The notes under the pieces: generated by a model
Told to the model about the DNA's origin: nothing
What the model saw: only the letters and a program-made list of their open reading frames with translations
Databases searched by the model: none
Source of the DNA: Mercenaria mercenaria
Lineage: Eukaryota; Mollusca; Bivalvia; Venerida; Veneridae
Reading direction: 5' to 3'
NCBI RefSeq assembly: GCF_021730395.1
Contig: NC_069371.1
Span: 49,734,001-49,798,000, forward strand
Length of the DNA: 64,000 nt
Part shown: positions 53,601-64,000 of the stretch, in pieces
Layout of the letters: each line of letters opens with the position of its first letter
Position numbering within the stretch: the first letter of the stretch is position 1
Position numbers and translations under genes: made by a program

Positions 53601-56600
53601 GGCCAAAGATTAACGGGTCCACGTCCTGTCTGATCCATAACTTTGCCATCAATCTAGTTTTTTTAAAAAATTACTTTCACAAGCTTTTTCCGTACTAAGA
53701 CGAAGTGTCGCGCGCAAGATTCACACCCTTAGCTCCATGGTCGTTGTCTAGCTTGGCGGTCAAAGATTAATAGGGTATGTTTCGTGTCCGACCCGTGACT
53801 GTGCCAATTATAAAGGGATTTCAAAATAATTTGGCACAAAAAGTCCCTATAATAAGACAAGTTGTCTTGCATAAGACGATGATCGCTATATTAAGGTAGT
53901 TCTGCACATTTGATAAACCGGAAGTGATGGCGTAACGTTATATATAAGGAAATGAAAATTATTTTATGAATTAATCGCAGACTATGAGTAAATTTATTAC
54001 AATGGCACTGTAGCTTTATTTCTAAAGTCAAAATATGATATTAAAACATATGACACATTAAATACATGTAATTCAAAATAGTGTCTTAAAATTAGCGTGA
54101 AATGTCCGGTTCATTTTAATCATGGCCAAATATCTTAAAGAAATAAGCACACAGACCTATATACTTTATTTCATCATTCTGTATGCAATGTCTTTATTTA
54201 CAACTTTGAGAAGGTTCATCAAACTCTACATTGTAGAAACTTTTTCAATCCAAACGTGCAGAACTACCTTAAAGGGCAATACAGCACTGAGTGGTCAAAT
54301 ATTTTAGTTCATTTTGTTCGGTCTGTAACAGTTCTGTGCATTGAGGAATCTTCAAATCCCACAAAATATATTTTCAACGTTACAAGACTATGTGCCATGT
54401 GTAATCCTGATCAAGTGTCTTACGTGTGTTATTTTTTAAAACTTTATTTGAGTTCACTTTAAAGTAAGATGAAGTATATTGATAAATAAAGTCAAATTTA
54501 GACTTTGCAAAGTTCAAACTAATGGTAAATCTTTACATAATTATCCACGGCTACTAGGTTTAATATGTCTTTAAATGATAACCAGTTGGTGCCTTTAATA
54601 TTTTGATATCGATCATTTAGAATTTTCATTTGCATAGTGATATAAATTGACATCTGATGTTGTTTTAAAAGAGGCAGATATCTGAGTGAAAAGGAAAACA
54701 AGGATACAAAGAGCAACTTGTCAAACTCGAACTCTCTGACGAACTGCAGCGAGATCCAAAAACGACCCCTACCCGACACACAGTCAAACATAGGTTAGTT
54801 AAATGGGATTACTCCAACAACTACTGAGATTGTAGAAAATATATAATAATTGAGCCGGGTCATGAGAAAACCAACATAGTGGCTTTGCGACCAGCATGGA
54901 TCCAGACCAGCCTGCGCATCCGCGCAGTCTAGTCAGGATCTATGCTGTTCGCTAACGGTTTCTCTAATTGTGATAGGCTTTGAAAGCGACCAGCATGGAT
55001 CCTGACCTGGATCCATGCTGGCCGCAAAGCCACTATGTTGATTTTCTCATGGCGCGGCTCATATAAAAAAAAACAATTTGTAATCCTTGGGCAAGTGGTT
55101 ATGGTCACTGGCTTTGTATCACGTGTTCCTTGTCGATTTGGGTTCGAAACCTCGCCTCATGTGTCTTCATGTGAGATAGCCATCCAGCTGGCTTACGGAA
55201 GGTCGGTGGTTTTACCCAGGTGTCCGCCAATTCCATACAATTGCCTGGATTGGCACATTAGGCCTTTCTCTAGCATGAAAACCTTGAAAGATCGTCATGT
55301 GGCCTACTTTTAGAATTTTGTAAACCTCAGCTCTTGTCTAGTATTCGTCTTTGAAAACGCCAAAATGATCTTTCATATCGTGCATTTGTTTACTGTGCAT
55401 CTTAACAGAGTTACTTAGGCACTCTTGGTGTTACAAGTGAATGCATATAAATTAACATAAAAAATATTATAAATACATACCATAAATGAAAACCAAAAAA
55501 AAACAACATTTTATTCATTAAGACAAATACTACATCAGTCTATAAAGTTGAAATCATGGAACCCTTGTTAACCTGCCTTTCCATATACCATAAAAAAATA
55601 ATATCAGTATTTACTGTTCCTAGCATTTTACTACTGTTATACTGAAAAATAAAATGGAAAGTCAGAGGCTGCATGTTTCTCCAACAGGATAAAGGTGAGG
55701 CAGCCTCGTATCACACACCTTTCCAATAGTGAGAACAGCCCGCAATAATGATGTCTGAGTGTGAGGAAGATTTGCGTACGTTAGTTTGATCAATGTTGCT
55801 AGCAGCTATGCTTTTAGTTTCGTATTTTGAAATGTATTTTAGTTTCCTATTCCGATACATGTCCAAAATATTCCTGTACTTGTATGATAATAAACAAATT
55901 ATCTTCTGTTTTGTCCGCCACAAGACCTATTCATTTTTTTTCGCAGATCTAGATGACAAAGATACACCTGTGCTTCAACAAAGCTACAGTATAGTAGCAG
56001 ACGAAATTCCACGGCAGACGACACAGACCAACCTTACGTCACCAACATACGCTGAAATAGAGGAGTACAGTGATTCGGGAATAAAACCTAAACTGCCCTT
56101 AGTTAATAAAAGGTCCATAGATAATTCTAAACGCAAACTACCTGCAAAACCGGACGAACCGCAGAGTTCAATATATTCGGAAATAGAAGATGCAGACGAA
56201 AAAGACACCGGAAGTGAAAAAGAGGTTATTTCAAAAAATAAGAAAAATCAGGAGAAAATATATCCTGCATATCTTTACAAGAAGAAATTATCAAACGCGA
56301 GTAATATTTATGACGAATGTCAAGATGTGTCTAAAATGGACAGTGACAAAACATATATTGATATGTCACATAAGAAAAAAGATGAGTCCGAATACGTACC
56401 TCACTGCAAAATTTCAAAAGACATGGTGAACCAGTCTAAGAAAGACCGCGTGACTGATAAATGGACCAATCAAAACATCATTTATGCAGACTGTGACGAA
56501 AAGACCAACGGTTCGGGCAAAGAAAGTCGAAATAAACTGAAAAAGGAATCAGTGACAAGTGAATCAGACTCTGATGAAGATATTTGTATTGTTGAAAACG

Positions 56601-56635
56601 AGTTATACGAGCCATTTGAATCTGCAAAAGTTTGA
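50683..56635 (+). CDS. Single-pass membrane receptor with ITIM-type tail (3' five exons)
   Basis: Exons 50683-50814, 52023-52103, 53008-53080, 54672-54793 and 55947-56635 (stop TGA) join with matching phases (1, 1, 2, 1), and all introns are GT-AG. The outer part has two N-glycosylation sequons (NTT, NGT) and an acidic stalk (DEEEVEY). One membrane helix, VMYIGLAVGVLVIIVIIIIA, fills exon 53008-53080. A cytoplasmic tail of about 270 residues holds SIYSEI (a canonical ITIM), YSIV, YAEI, YIDM (PI3K-type), YDEC, YADC, YVPH and YEPF, plus RKLPAKP (class I SH3 ligand). Such tails recruit SH2 phosphatases or kinases after tyrosine phosphorylation. The ectodomain exons are not identified, so ligand and subfamily are unknown; an immune or engulfment role is inference. 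Confidence 0.75.
51257..51792. mobile_element. Foldback element with short repeated arms and ~10-bp target duplication
   Basis: The left arm repeats GGACGTTTTGGCC-like 14-mers (AGGACGTTTTGGCCAGCGG, CTAGGATGTTTTGGCCAGAC). The right arm is the inverse (GTCCTATCCAGAAAATTTGC, CTGGCCAAAACATCCTAGG, GGCCAAAACGTCCG). CAATGCGGAT flanks both sides (51247-51256 and 51793-51802). Arms are about 110-120 bp around an AT-rich centre with no coding sequence. It lies in the first visible intron of the receptor gene. Confidence 0.85.
52180..52640 (+). repeat. Diverged tandem-repeat element
   Basis: Units with GTTCTGGTTCAAGTGGTTTTCAAG and CTGGGTCAAGCGGTTCTCTAG, and an end reading CTACCGAGCGACCGACAGGTGCAAAG...AAGAGGGTGGGGCAT, show the same general design as the other elements. 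It is in the intron before the membrane exon. Confidence 0.5.
52890..52997 (+). repeat. (ATT/ATC)n microsatellite beside the membrane exon
   Basis: ATTATTATT runs grade into ATCATCATC runs and stop about 10 bp before the acceptor of exon 53008-53080. In the exon's reading frame the tract encodes isoleucine almost throughout. Confidence 0.9.
53380..53885 (+). repeat. Diverged tandem-repeat element related to 34052-34800
   Basis: GTGTCTGGTCCATAACTCTGC, TTAGCACAAATGCCC, AGGTCACACTTGGTGG and CTGTCTGATCCATAACTTTGCC repeat at about 150-170 bp, matching the 34.5 kb units. Confidence 0.6.
53895..54268. mobile_element. MITE flanked by TTAA
   Basis: The left end GGTAGTTCTGCACATTTGAT and the right end, inverted (GGTAGTTCTGCACGTTTGGA), match over 18 bp, each bounded by TTAA (53891-53894 and 54269-54272). 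It is 374 bp and non-coding. TTAA is the piggyBac target, but the TIR start is not the usual piggyBac CCC(T/A), so the class is uncertain. Solo ends are near 28491 and 34985. Confidence 0.7.
54852..55060. mobile_element. Palindromic MITE
   Basis: Same family as 40594-40830: GAGCCGGGTCATGAGAAAACC against TTTTCTCATGGCGCGGCTC, and CCAGCATGGATCCAGACC against CCTGGATCCATGCTGG, with a partly deleted right arm. It lies in the last intron of the receptor gene. Confidence 0.8.
55078..55310 (+). mobile_element. tRNA-headed SINE (diverged)
   Basis: The head GGGCAAGTGGTTATGGTCAC, B box GGGTTCGAAACC (55139-55150), CTTCATGTGAGATAGCCATCC and GGCTTACGGAAGGTCGGTGG match the first SINE family. The 3' tail is eroded. 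It sits directly after the MITE that ends at 55060. Confidence 0.7.
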
Positions 56636-57461
56636 TTAAAATATACGTTTTCACCTAATGTGCCTTAGAAGAATAGAGATGCCTTAGCGGGTCTACCTTT
56701 AAACTTATCAAAACAATACTCTATACAAAAATATACTCAAAGTTCTTAAAAAAGTGGCTCAAATTTGCCGGTGAAACGCATGGTGTGCTAGGTGTAAAGT
56801 TTGTCCATAAAGTCAACGATTTACCATTTAAAAAGAATTCCAAATGGCACAAGAATCTGCGCAAGGTGATGTAATATGTAAAAAGGAAACGAAACATTAA
56901 CCTCCTTTATCTCATCTGTCTTTTTGTAGTGAATATCGCCTCATATTGCACAGAAGAAAAGTTCAGAATTGTATAATATTTTACTCTTATTATTTCATAC
57001 ATGAAAATGTTTCGTAAACCTAGAACCTGTTCGGATATATATATAAACTAGTATTCAATTGTTTCAGGAATGAATATGAATTTTGAAACATTGGAAATTT
57101 CATATATCATTTCCTATGCTATGTATTGCAAAAACTTTTCATTCCACAATCATGGCAAAACTGTTCAAATATTTGCCAGTTTTATAATGAGTTTATGAAT
57201 CATAATTGAGAACAAATAGCATATTCTAATTTCTTATTTTTATTCCGTTTTTTTTCCTTCCTTGTCACACGTTGTAAATTATTGTTTACTGTAATTTAAT
57301 TTTAATGACTGTATATAGATAACTTTTGTATTATTAAAACTTAGCATACTTCCATTATCGGACAAAAATACACAATTGCAATGTTTCTAAACATATAAAA
57401 ATGTGAAAAACATTAACATTCTTTTTGTTTATTAATCACTTTTACATTAAATCAAAATAAA
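56636..57461 (+). other. Probable 3' UTR of the receptor gene
   Basis: AT-rich sequence without repeats follows the TGA. An AATAAA at 57456-57461 is a candidate poly(A) signal. The length is plausible but no cleavage site can be seen. Confidence 0.4.
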
Positions 57462-57929
57462 ACGAATAAGCTTTGTTAAAAACAACATTAAATACTCTAT
57501 ATTAAAGAAACGGCAAATGAGTTATGCATTTTCCCCATTCTTTACAATTATAAAATATTACAGTGAAATAATTATATCTGGTAATTTCACAGCAAAAGTC
57601 AAAGGTATTTCCGCTGGTCAGTAACTAAAATGGGTAACGTTTATATAAATCTATTTAGAAAACATAAAAGAGAAAGAAAATACATATGTTTTACATGTAC
57701 TATCAAAATATCTGTCACCCGTGAAATGTTCATTTATAACTACACCAGTCGTGAAAATAAGCATCTGGTGTTCACTTGGTGAAAGATCTGTCAAACAAGC
57801 ATACATACGCTGTACACGCGATCTTGTAACCCTAACACTTTTAGAAACCTTAGAAATCTTCAACGTTATCAGAACATTGCTGACTTTGGGAATCATTTGG
57901 ACAATCAAGCTGAATAATAATTTTTTAAC

Positions 57930-58134
57930 CTTAAGCCTGCTGGCGGCAAATGATTTTGCTTGTGCGACCAGTGTAGACCAAGGTCACCATGCACGACCCT
58001 GCAGCTGATCATGGTCTGCACTGCTCACTATTCAGACAGTATCGGTGGGCACCCCTTTGATTAATAAATGGTACTCCCAAAATTGAATGATTGGACAGTC
58101 CATTTTAGAAATATATCAATGTATAAGTTAACGT
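57930..58134 (+). repeat. Interspersed repeat, copy 2
   Basis: Starts TTAAGCCTGCTGGCGGCAAA and shares the full series of landmarks with 49096-49312 (AGTGTAGACCAAGGTCA, CTATTCAGACAGTA, GATTAATAAATGGTA, TTGAATGATTGGACAGTC). Confidence 0.75.
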
Positions 58135-59513
58135 ATTGAAACTCTTTAAAATGAAACACTTCTAACAATAACTTCTTTGTTTTGTCAAAGCTAGAATATA
58201 TTTTAAGCACACTTTGGAGAAGACATTATTTACTTCTTTGTATCTATGCAAGAACGGTTCGCTCATTTAAAACTTCTCGCAAAAACTATCAGTAACTGCC
58301 ATGAAAATACACATGAATATAAACATATGTTTATTTCATTCATCGTTTCAATGGTGTGTCATGATACTAGTATGTCGCTCTGGCCCTGTTTACTGTACTG
58401 AATGCTTCAAGGGAGTCAACTATTATATGTCCAGGTAAGCGTCCACGCATGTTTTCCACTCTCAGACTAGAGCAGTTTATTATCCTATGTTGACTAAACA
58501 TGGTGAACGGTTAGAGGCAAAATATCTCGGGCAAGTGTAAAAACGAATCGAATTATCCCTGTGGTTTCGTGGATTATGACCCTTGAATTACTAAAATTGT
58601 GAAAAATGCTCTCTTGCTTGAGTAGTTCTTATTTAATGTTGACCATTCTTAGCCATTGTGTTTATGAGCGTAATATCTCGACCACGTTTGATAACCAGCT
58701 GGTACCTCTATGTTTGTCTGGAGTTATGGAGTGTCACTGAATTACCCAAAACTGCGAAACTTTACAGTCTCCGCTCTCTAACTTGAGAATGTTCTTATCC
58801 AGCAAACCTGGCCGCAATAGTCAGACAAGTCCAATAACCAGCAAGATGCTCACAGTCACTCTTAAATTATGACATTATTTAAGGTGTATACATGCTACCT
58901 CTAAAATCTGTCCTTGCAAAAATATTCTGGTGCAATCAAAATATTATTGTTTTCTGTTGCTCTTTTGTGTATTGATTAGTCTACCGAGATGTCTTTTTGA
59001 AGACAGCAGCATAATACACATTGGAAATTAGAACTTCCGTATGAGATATAATACAATATGCAATTTAGCCAACTTCTAGATCAACGTCATTTGGGTATAA
59101 CCTGCTCATTCCCTATATTTTGTAGAGACATAGGCATAGATGATGTTTGGTGTATATGAGAGTTTGCACGTGCGTTAAGTACTGTGTGCATCCATCCGAT
59201 TTTGTCGCACAATAATTATGACAAGTGTTTTCCATTATATGTGTCGCGTGCAATTCCAGGGTCAATATCTCAGTGAAGGGAATAAAGATTATTATAGGAT
59301 TTGTCCGTCATACATAGATCTCTTTTATCTATTTCGTTTCAATAAATGTAGTGTCAAAAGCACACATCAACGGTCAAATGTCATGATTAAAATGTTCAAC
59401 AATCAAACAACAAAAAACGTAGTGATTTGTGATAAGAAAGGTCACAAAAATTTCGTTTTCAGCACCCAAATCAAGGTTATGTCAGCTTATACAGGTTTCC
59501 TTTATATAGGCTA
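58135..59513. other. Non-coding stretch
   Basis: No gene recognised. The 99-residue open frame at 59218-59517 has no family resemblance and overlaps sequence that looks repetitive (CAATATCTCAGTGAAGGG). Confidence 0.4.
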
Positions 59514-59735
59514 CTGACCGTTCCAAGGCGGTGCCCCTATTTTCAACTTGTTTTCTGTCCGTCTTGTATTTTGTGTTGCGTATGTTGTTTTGTTTGTTGT
59601 TAGCGTTTCTTTCCTCTTTCTCCTTACTCCCAATATTGTCCCCATCCTTCCCCCATGCAAATGCGCTCCCTTGTTTTGGCATCCCCACCCCCTTTACTAT
59701 GAGTAAGTTTTCACCCTACGAAAGATTAACGGTTT
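59514..59735 (+). repeat. Interspersed repeat beginning TGACCGTTCCAAGGCGGTGC
   Basis: Plus-strand copy of the repeat at 5540-5838, with the same order: head, CTATTTTCAAC, GTCCGTCTTGTATT, GTGTTGCGTATGTTG, then a C/T-rich stretch with CTTACTCCC. Confidence 0.65.
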
Positions 59736-59832
59736 GAAGCTGTTGCGTTCGTTCTTTGGATGTAGTTGTTTGGTTGGGTATGTATTACTTAATTAGGACA
59801 AATCAAAAGACTACAGAATGGGTGAATACTTA

Positions 59833-60058
59833 TTACCAAGCTGCGGTGACCTAAAGGGTAAGGCACCTGCCACGCACTCGGGAAGTCGAAAGTTCGAGCC
59901 CTGTCCAGACCAAGCATGACAAAGATCCACCAAGCTGTTCATGAGACGCTGTATAAAGGCATTTCTAGTTTTAGCTCTAGCAGCCCCTAAAAGGGGTTAA
60001 ATGTCCCAGCTGAACAAAGTTGGCTGCGGGCCTAATAAAGATGCTACAAATCAAGTTT
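59833..60058 (+). mobile_element. tRNA-headed SINE, third family
   Basis: GCTGCGGTGACCTAAAGGGTAAGGCACCTGCC gives an A-box-like region and AAGTTCGAGCCC (59891-59902) a B box. The body ends in AGCCCCTAAAAGGGGTTAAATG (a small hairpin) and GGCCTAATAAAGATGC. The head is tRNA-like but without a closing acceptor arm. Confidence 0.6.
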
Positions 60059-60180
60059 AGAATACATGAGAAAAAATCAATTAAAGGATTTTTTATTTAT
60101 TATTTTTATTTATTTCTAAAATAGGCCAACTGATCCCGCTTTAATAAATGCATATTCGCTATTCATGAATCTTTGGACAA

Positions 60181-60199
60181 TGACGTCACACCTATAAAA
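60181..60199 (+). promoter_or_regulatory. Candidate core promoter (CRE plus TATA)
   Basis: TGACGTCA (60181-60188) is a perfect CRE palindrome, followed within 5 bp by TATAAAA (60193-60199). A good donor, TTCAG|GTATG, lies 157 bp downstream at 60356. TGACGTCA also occurs near 28733 and 31907, so it may be part of a dispersed repeat. Confidence 0.25.
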
Positions 60200-61457
60200 A
60201 AGTGAAGGTCAATCAAAACATACAATTGTAATTATTTCAATATTTCTGTTTCATAAGCAAAGTTTGACCGTAGTCATATCACATAGATAAACTCAGTGTG
60301 GCCATACCACGTGATCAAATGGGCACGGAACACGCAAAAATTGGCCTCGATTCAGGTATGTTTTGTCTTGATTTCTCAGCTTATACGTAGCCGATTTTAA
60401 TGAGATAAAGTGCAAAGTACCCGGCATAGTAATAGCTATCAGCGGGTCATAGAGATTTAAAAAACGTCTTTGTACTTTCTGAGATTATTCGTGAACAGTT
60501 CTTCCAACGATTGAAAACGGCAGGCACGGAACACATGCACGAACTAAAAACAGCGGTACATGGTGTATTTATCTAGTTTTTCTTGTTATATCAATATTAG
60601 AAGGTTATATTTTTCATCTTGTTACTGCAGCATAAGCGATAAGCTGGTATTTTGCCGATTTGACGCGTTTTTGAAATTTATACGAAAATGGTACGGAATA
60701 CGCGAGTTTTATGAAAGATACGGAACACAAGCTTCTTTTCCGAAGAAACTCTTATCAATATTTTAATGTAGTTTGACAATTGATTGATATAAGTTCTTTT
60801 TTCATACTTGATACCGAATCATATAGAGGTCTTTGATATGATTTTCAACCCGCCCCACCAGTCCTTTCCCCACCACGAACATCATAAATGGTAATTGTAA
60901 TATTATTAATGACTTTGCATGTCTACTACATTTCGTCTGTCCGTTTGCCAGATAGGACGTCTGTACTTCCGGAAAATCCGGGTCTTGCGATAACTCAGAA
61001 AGTATCCAACCTAGATATGTGAAATTTGGAACGTAGTTCAGATGACAGGAGACATTACGCTCAAAATGTTTGAGATTGCAGCGGATCAATACCCACTGTT
61101 TCAGTATTTTAAATGTCTGTCCCTTTATATTTTCTTAATTATATTCCATTCATCAGTTCATACAATGGAATTGTCAACAGAAATACGTGTGAAATTGCTT
61201 TTTGACATTATATTCTTATTATCTTCAATCTCACAGGCTTGGCAAATGTTTGCCTTGTTTCATGCAGTGTATAACTAGGGACTAGTGTATTGCTTGCAAC
61301 GCTTGCCTCCCATGTTTCATATTGGATAATGTTTGGACAAAGGTTATTTTGAAGTTCTTGTCATCTGGTATTAATTGAGTGTTTAACAAGCATAATTTCT
61401 TTTAATACAAATCAAAACATTGCATGCTAAAGTTACACATGTTTTCTTTGTTTCAGG

Positions 61458-61589
61458 ATGAAGAAGAAAACAAACCTTACTTTGCACAAACCAAAATCTA
61501 AAAGAAGGAAAAGTGGAACTACCTACCTATGGTTGGATACCTTCAGTGAATTCTTAATTGTTAACAGGGATATTTATTTACATATATAG
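61458..61589 (+). CDS. Possible small coding exon, 43 residues
   Basis: TTTTCTTTGTTTCAG at 61442-61456 is a strong acceptor. The next bases contain an ATG opening a 43-residue frame, MKKKTNLTLHKPKSKRRKSG..., ending TAG at 61589, with a very basic first half. Joined to a 5' non-coding exon ending at 60355 it would make a two-exon transcript. In the other frame the same exon reads DEEENKPYFAQTKI and stops, so it could equally be the last exon of an unseen gene. Unrecognised. Confidence 0.22.
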   Translation: MKKKTNLTLHKPKSKRRKSGTTYLWLDTFSEFLIVNRDIYLHI

Positions 61590-61779
61590 TAAGGGCTGCT
61601 TGCATTGCAGAATTTTAAGTATCAGGCAAGATTTATTCTGACAGAAAAAGCTGTTCAGCTAAAAGGGATGATCCGGAAGTATTGTCACTTCATCCATTGC
61701 GCATCTGCTCATAATTGTATTACTATAGAAATTTGATCGAGCTGTTAGCTAATTCAGTGATGATAACATAGATAAATAT

Positions 61780-61991
61780 GAGCCGTGCCATGAGAAAACC
61801 AACATAGTGGGTTTGCGACCAGCATGGAACCAGACTAGCGCAGTCCATGCTGTTCGATTTCAAAGTCTATTGCAGTTAGAGAAACCGTTAGCGAACAGCA
61901 AGGATCCGGACCAAACTGCACGGACGCACGGGCTGGTCTGGATCCATGCTGGTTGCAAAGCCACTATGTTGATTTTCCCATGGCACGGCTC
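61780..61991. mobile_element. Palindromic MITE
   Basis: GAGCCGTGCCATGAGAAAACC against TTTTCCCATGGCACGGCTC, with GACCAGCATGGAACCAGACC and its inverse GGTCTGGATCCATGCTGGTT. The inner left arm has lost about 25 bp. ATAT lies just outside both ends. Confidence 0.82.
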
Positions 61992-63039
61992 ATATTATTT
62001 TTACATACATATACAACTTCAAAGTATATCTTATCTTCATAAGCAACCAATAACTTTTTGTGGTATTTTTAAAGACGAAATTACTTGGGAGAAGTTTTTT
62101 GTTGTTTTCTTTCCATTTAACATATTTTGACATCTCTAATGACATTACTTTCGGATTAACACTCGTTTATGATAAGTACAAGGTTAATGTCGATAAATTA
62201 TTAATGCTATTTAAGCGTTTTAAAGAATTTAGAAGATGCTGAAAATAAATTCTTAACATATTTACTATCATTTTATTAGCTTTGTCTTTTTTTCAACAAT
62301 ACAAATGATCATACAAATGATCACAATGATCACAGATCATTTGTACAATGAAAATAATATTTTTATTCAGAACAATGATCTTTGATGACATGTTGAACAT
62401 GAATATATCACAATCAAAGTTAATCACAGAATAGCTTAAATCACATGCTATAATCACATATTTAAAACAGTCCTGAGTAAAACGTAAACAAAATAAATAT
62501 AAAACAATAAAAACAGCATACTTCTGCAAAACAACTTACAAAAAAAAAATAATAATAATAAAATAAACAAATTAATTTGAAATCATTGGAAGAGATAATC
62601 AAGCATAATTAACAAGTAATGTATGAAACTAAAAATGAGATTCAATATCGAGAGTGAAAATCGCAATGATTTAGGGCATGACTAGCACCACGATGAATAA
62701 TCACTGTTACAGCACTGATTCAACATGATATCGCATGGATAGAAATTGATATAAACTGTGGTCATCTTTTATGGACATAATAACTAAGGCACACTTGAGA
62801 AATTTCAGTTACCTGAAAATTGGTACTCTGTAGTATACTATATAGTTTAAAGTTATTAGGCTATATACATAGTTAAAATATTTCACTACCACTGATTAAT
62901 GTTATCAATACATTGTGAGTAAGATATAAAATGGGTTTTTCTCACTTTCAATAATCATTACGAATAATAACTAGAGCAGCGCATGTTTCCCACAAGTGCC
63001 TAATCATCTAAATAATAAGTTAGTCTTTTAATGCTGTTT
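61992..63039. other. AT-rich non-coding stretch
   Basis: I see no gene. A short nested palindrome of ATGATC motifs lies near 62304-62345. Confidence 0.4.
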
Positions 63040-63745
63040 ACTCACTAAAAATGTACCTTTGAAGAGTAAAAAGGCTGATTTTGAATAATTCAAAGGCCGT
63101 AATTTCGAATTGCTTGGGTCGAGCTGGCTAGTTATCGAACATAGCCGAGGATTTATTGTCAAACACATTTCAAAACGTTTCGTGAAGATCGGATAATAAA
63201 TGTTTGATTAAGATCGCGGACAGGAGTAAAAAGGCCTATTTTTCTGTAATTTAAGGGTCGTTATGTTGAAGTACCTGGGCTAATATGGCTAGTTATCGAA
63301 CTTGGCCGAGGATTTGTAGTCAAATCATTTTGTTCAAGTTTGGTGAAGATCGGATGAGAAATGTTTGAGAGGTGGACAAGAGAAAAAAAGCCGATTTTAG
63401 GTAATTCAAGGACCATAAACCAAAGTGTCTCAGCCAATTTGGCTAGTTATCGAACTTGGTCGTGGACCTACATGGTAAAACCTTTTTTGTTCAAGTTTCG
63501 TGAAGATCTGGTGAGAAATGTACGAACAAGAGTAAAAAGGCCGATTTTCGGTAATTCAAGGGTCATAAACCAAAATATCTGGGCCGATTTGGCTAGTTAC
63601 CGATGTTCGATGCAGATCGGATGAGAAATGTCCGACTTAGAGTATGGACAAGATTTGTGACACAAAAATAAACAGACAGAAACACACAGACAGGAGTAAT
63701 TCAATATGCATCCCACACCAATGTGTGTTGGGAGACATAATTACT
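63040..63745 (-). repeat. Tandem-repeat element, ~155 bp unit, four copies
   Basis: AAAAAGGCCGATTTT-like starts occur near 63068, 63229, 63386 and 63534. Each is followed by GTAATTCAAGG.TCATAA, TGGCTAGTTATCGAACTTGG and GTGAAGATCGGATGAGAAATG. The high-coordinate end has CAGACAGAAACACACAGACAGG and a TCCCACACCAATGTGTGTTGGGA hairpin. Architecture matches the other arrays in minus orientation. Confidence 0.75.
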
Positions 63746-64000
63746 TTAATGACTAGTATCTAGCATATTTTTTAAGAAAAGAAGTTTGTTTGTCATGGCC
63801 TTTTTTGCGCGAAAAGTAGACAAAAGGAAAGGAAATGAGGTAGGACAGATTTCCTACGCAGGGCGCTTCCCATGAACGCCTACTTACAATGCGTGTCCTA
63901 TCGACTACAGTACACGTATGATCGGAACAAGCTGTGAAATATATTAAAGTGAAATAATGTGAAACTGAAACAAGGTCAAGTATTATTTAAATGCCTAGAA

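Noticed and set aside
35155-56635. One long gene joining the ParB-like exons to the receptor exons
   Set aside because: Exon 46712-46941 ends in a stop in the established frame, and the two parts have unrelated content, so two genes are preferred.

Overview
The window looks like gene-poor, AT-rich, repeat-saturated DNA from a bivalve mollusc, most likely a venerid clam. The evidence is tRNA-headed SINEs ending in a GCGACGTTAAACCC-type core, many 145-162 bp tandem elements carrying GTCCGTCCGTCC stems, palindromic MITEs and spliced host genes with long introns. The organism call rests on remembered repeat families, not on a search.

Left third (1-16.5 kb): three copies of one ~3 kb unit. Copy A is old and interrupted (about 1-3780). 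Copies B (6648-9577) and C (13565-16484) are nearly identical. Copy A carries a mariner transposon (1297-2647) with one reading-frame break and a visible empty site in B and C. A SINE with shared flanks lies beside A and again at 11.4 kb. Beside A there is also a TA-flanked MITE (4230-5115) with a miniature LTR element (4369-4736) inside it, whose LTRs carry an internal RNA polymerase III promoter. Between B and C lies a truncated LINE ORF1.

Middle (16.6-28 kb): a 1.8 kb foldback element built of 63-bp repeats, then about 4 kb of a CpG-rich 42-bp minisatellite, then a LINE reverse-transcriptase fragment.

Right half (28-64 kb): three host genes can be assembled from exons whose splice phases fit. 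(i) A minus-strand gene of unknown function, 28539-33915. (ii) A plus-strand eight-exon gene, 35155-46941, whose product has the layout of a ParB/sulfiredoxin-like domain, unusual for an animal. (iii) A plus-strand single-pass membrane receptor, 50683-56635, whose tail carries an ITIM and several other tyrosine motifs. Genes (i) and (ii) point away from each other. Their introns and spacers hold tandem-repeat elements, foldbacks, a hAT-type element with an 8-bp target duplication, and SINEs. No functional link among the three genes can be shown from sequence. From 57 kb on there is only one weak two-exon candidate plus repeats.
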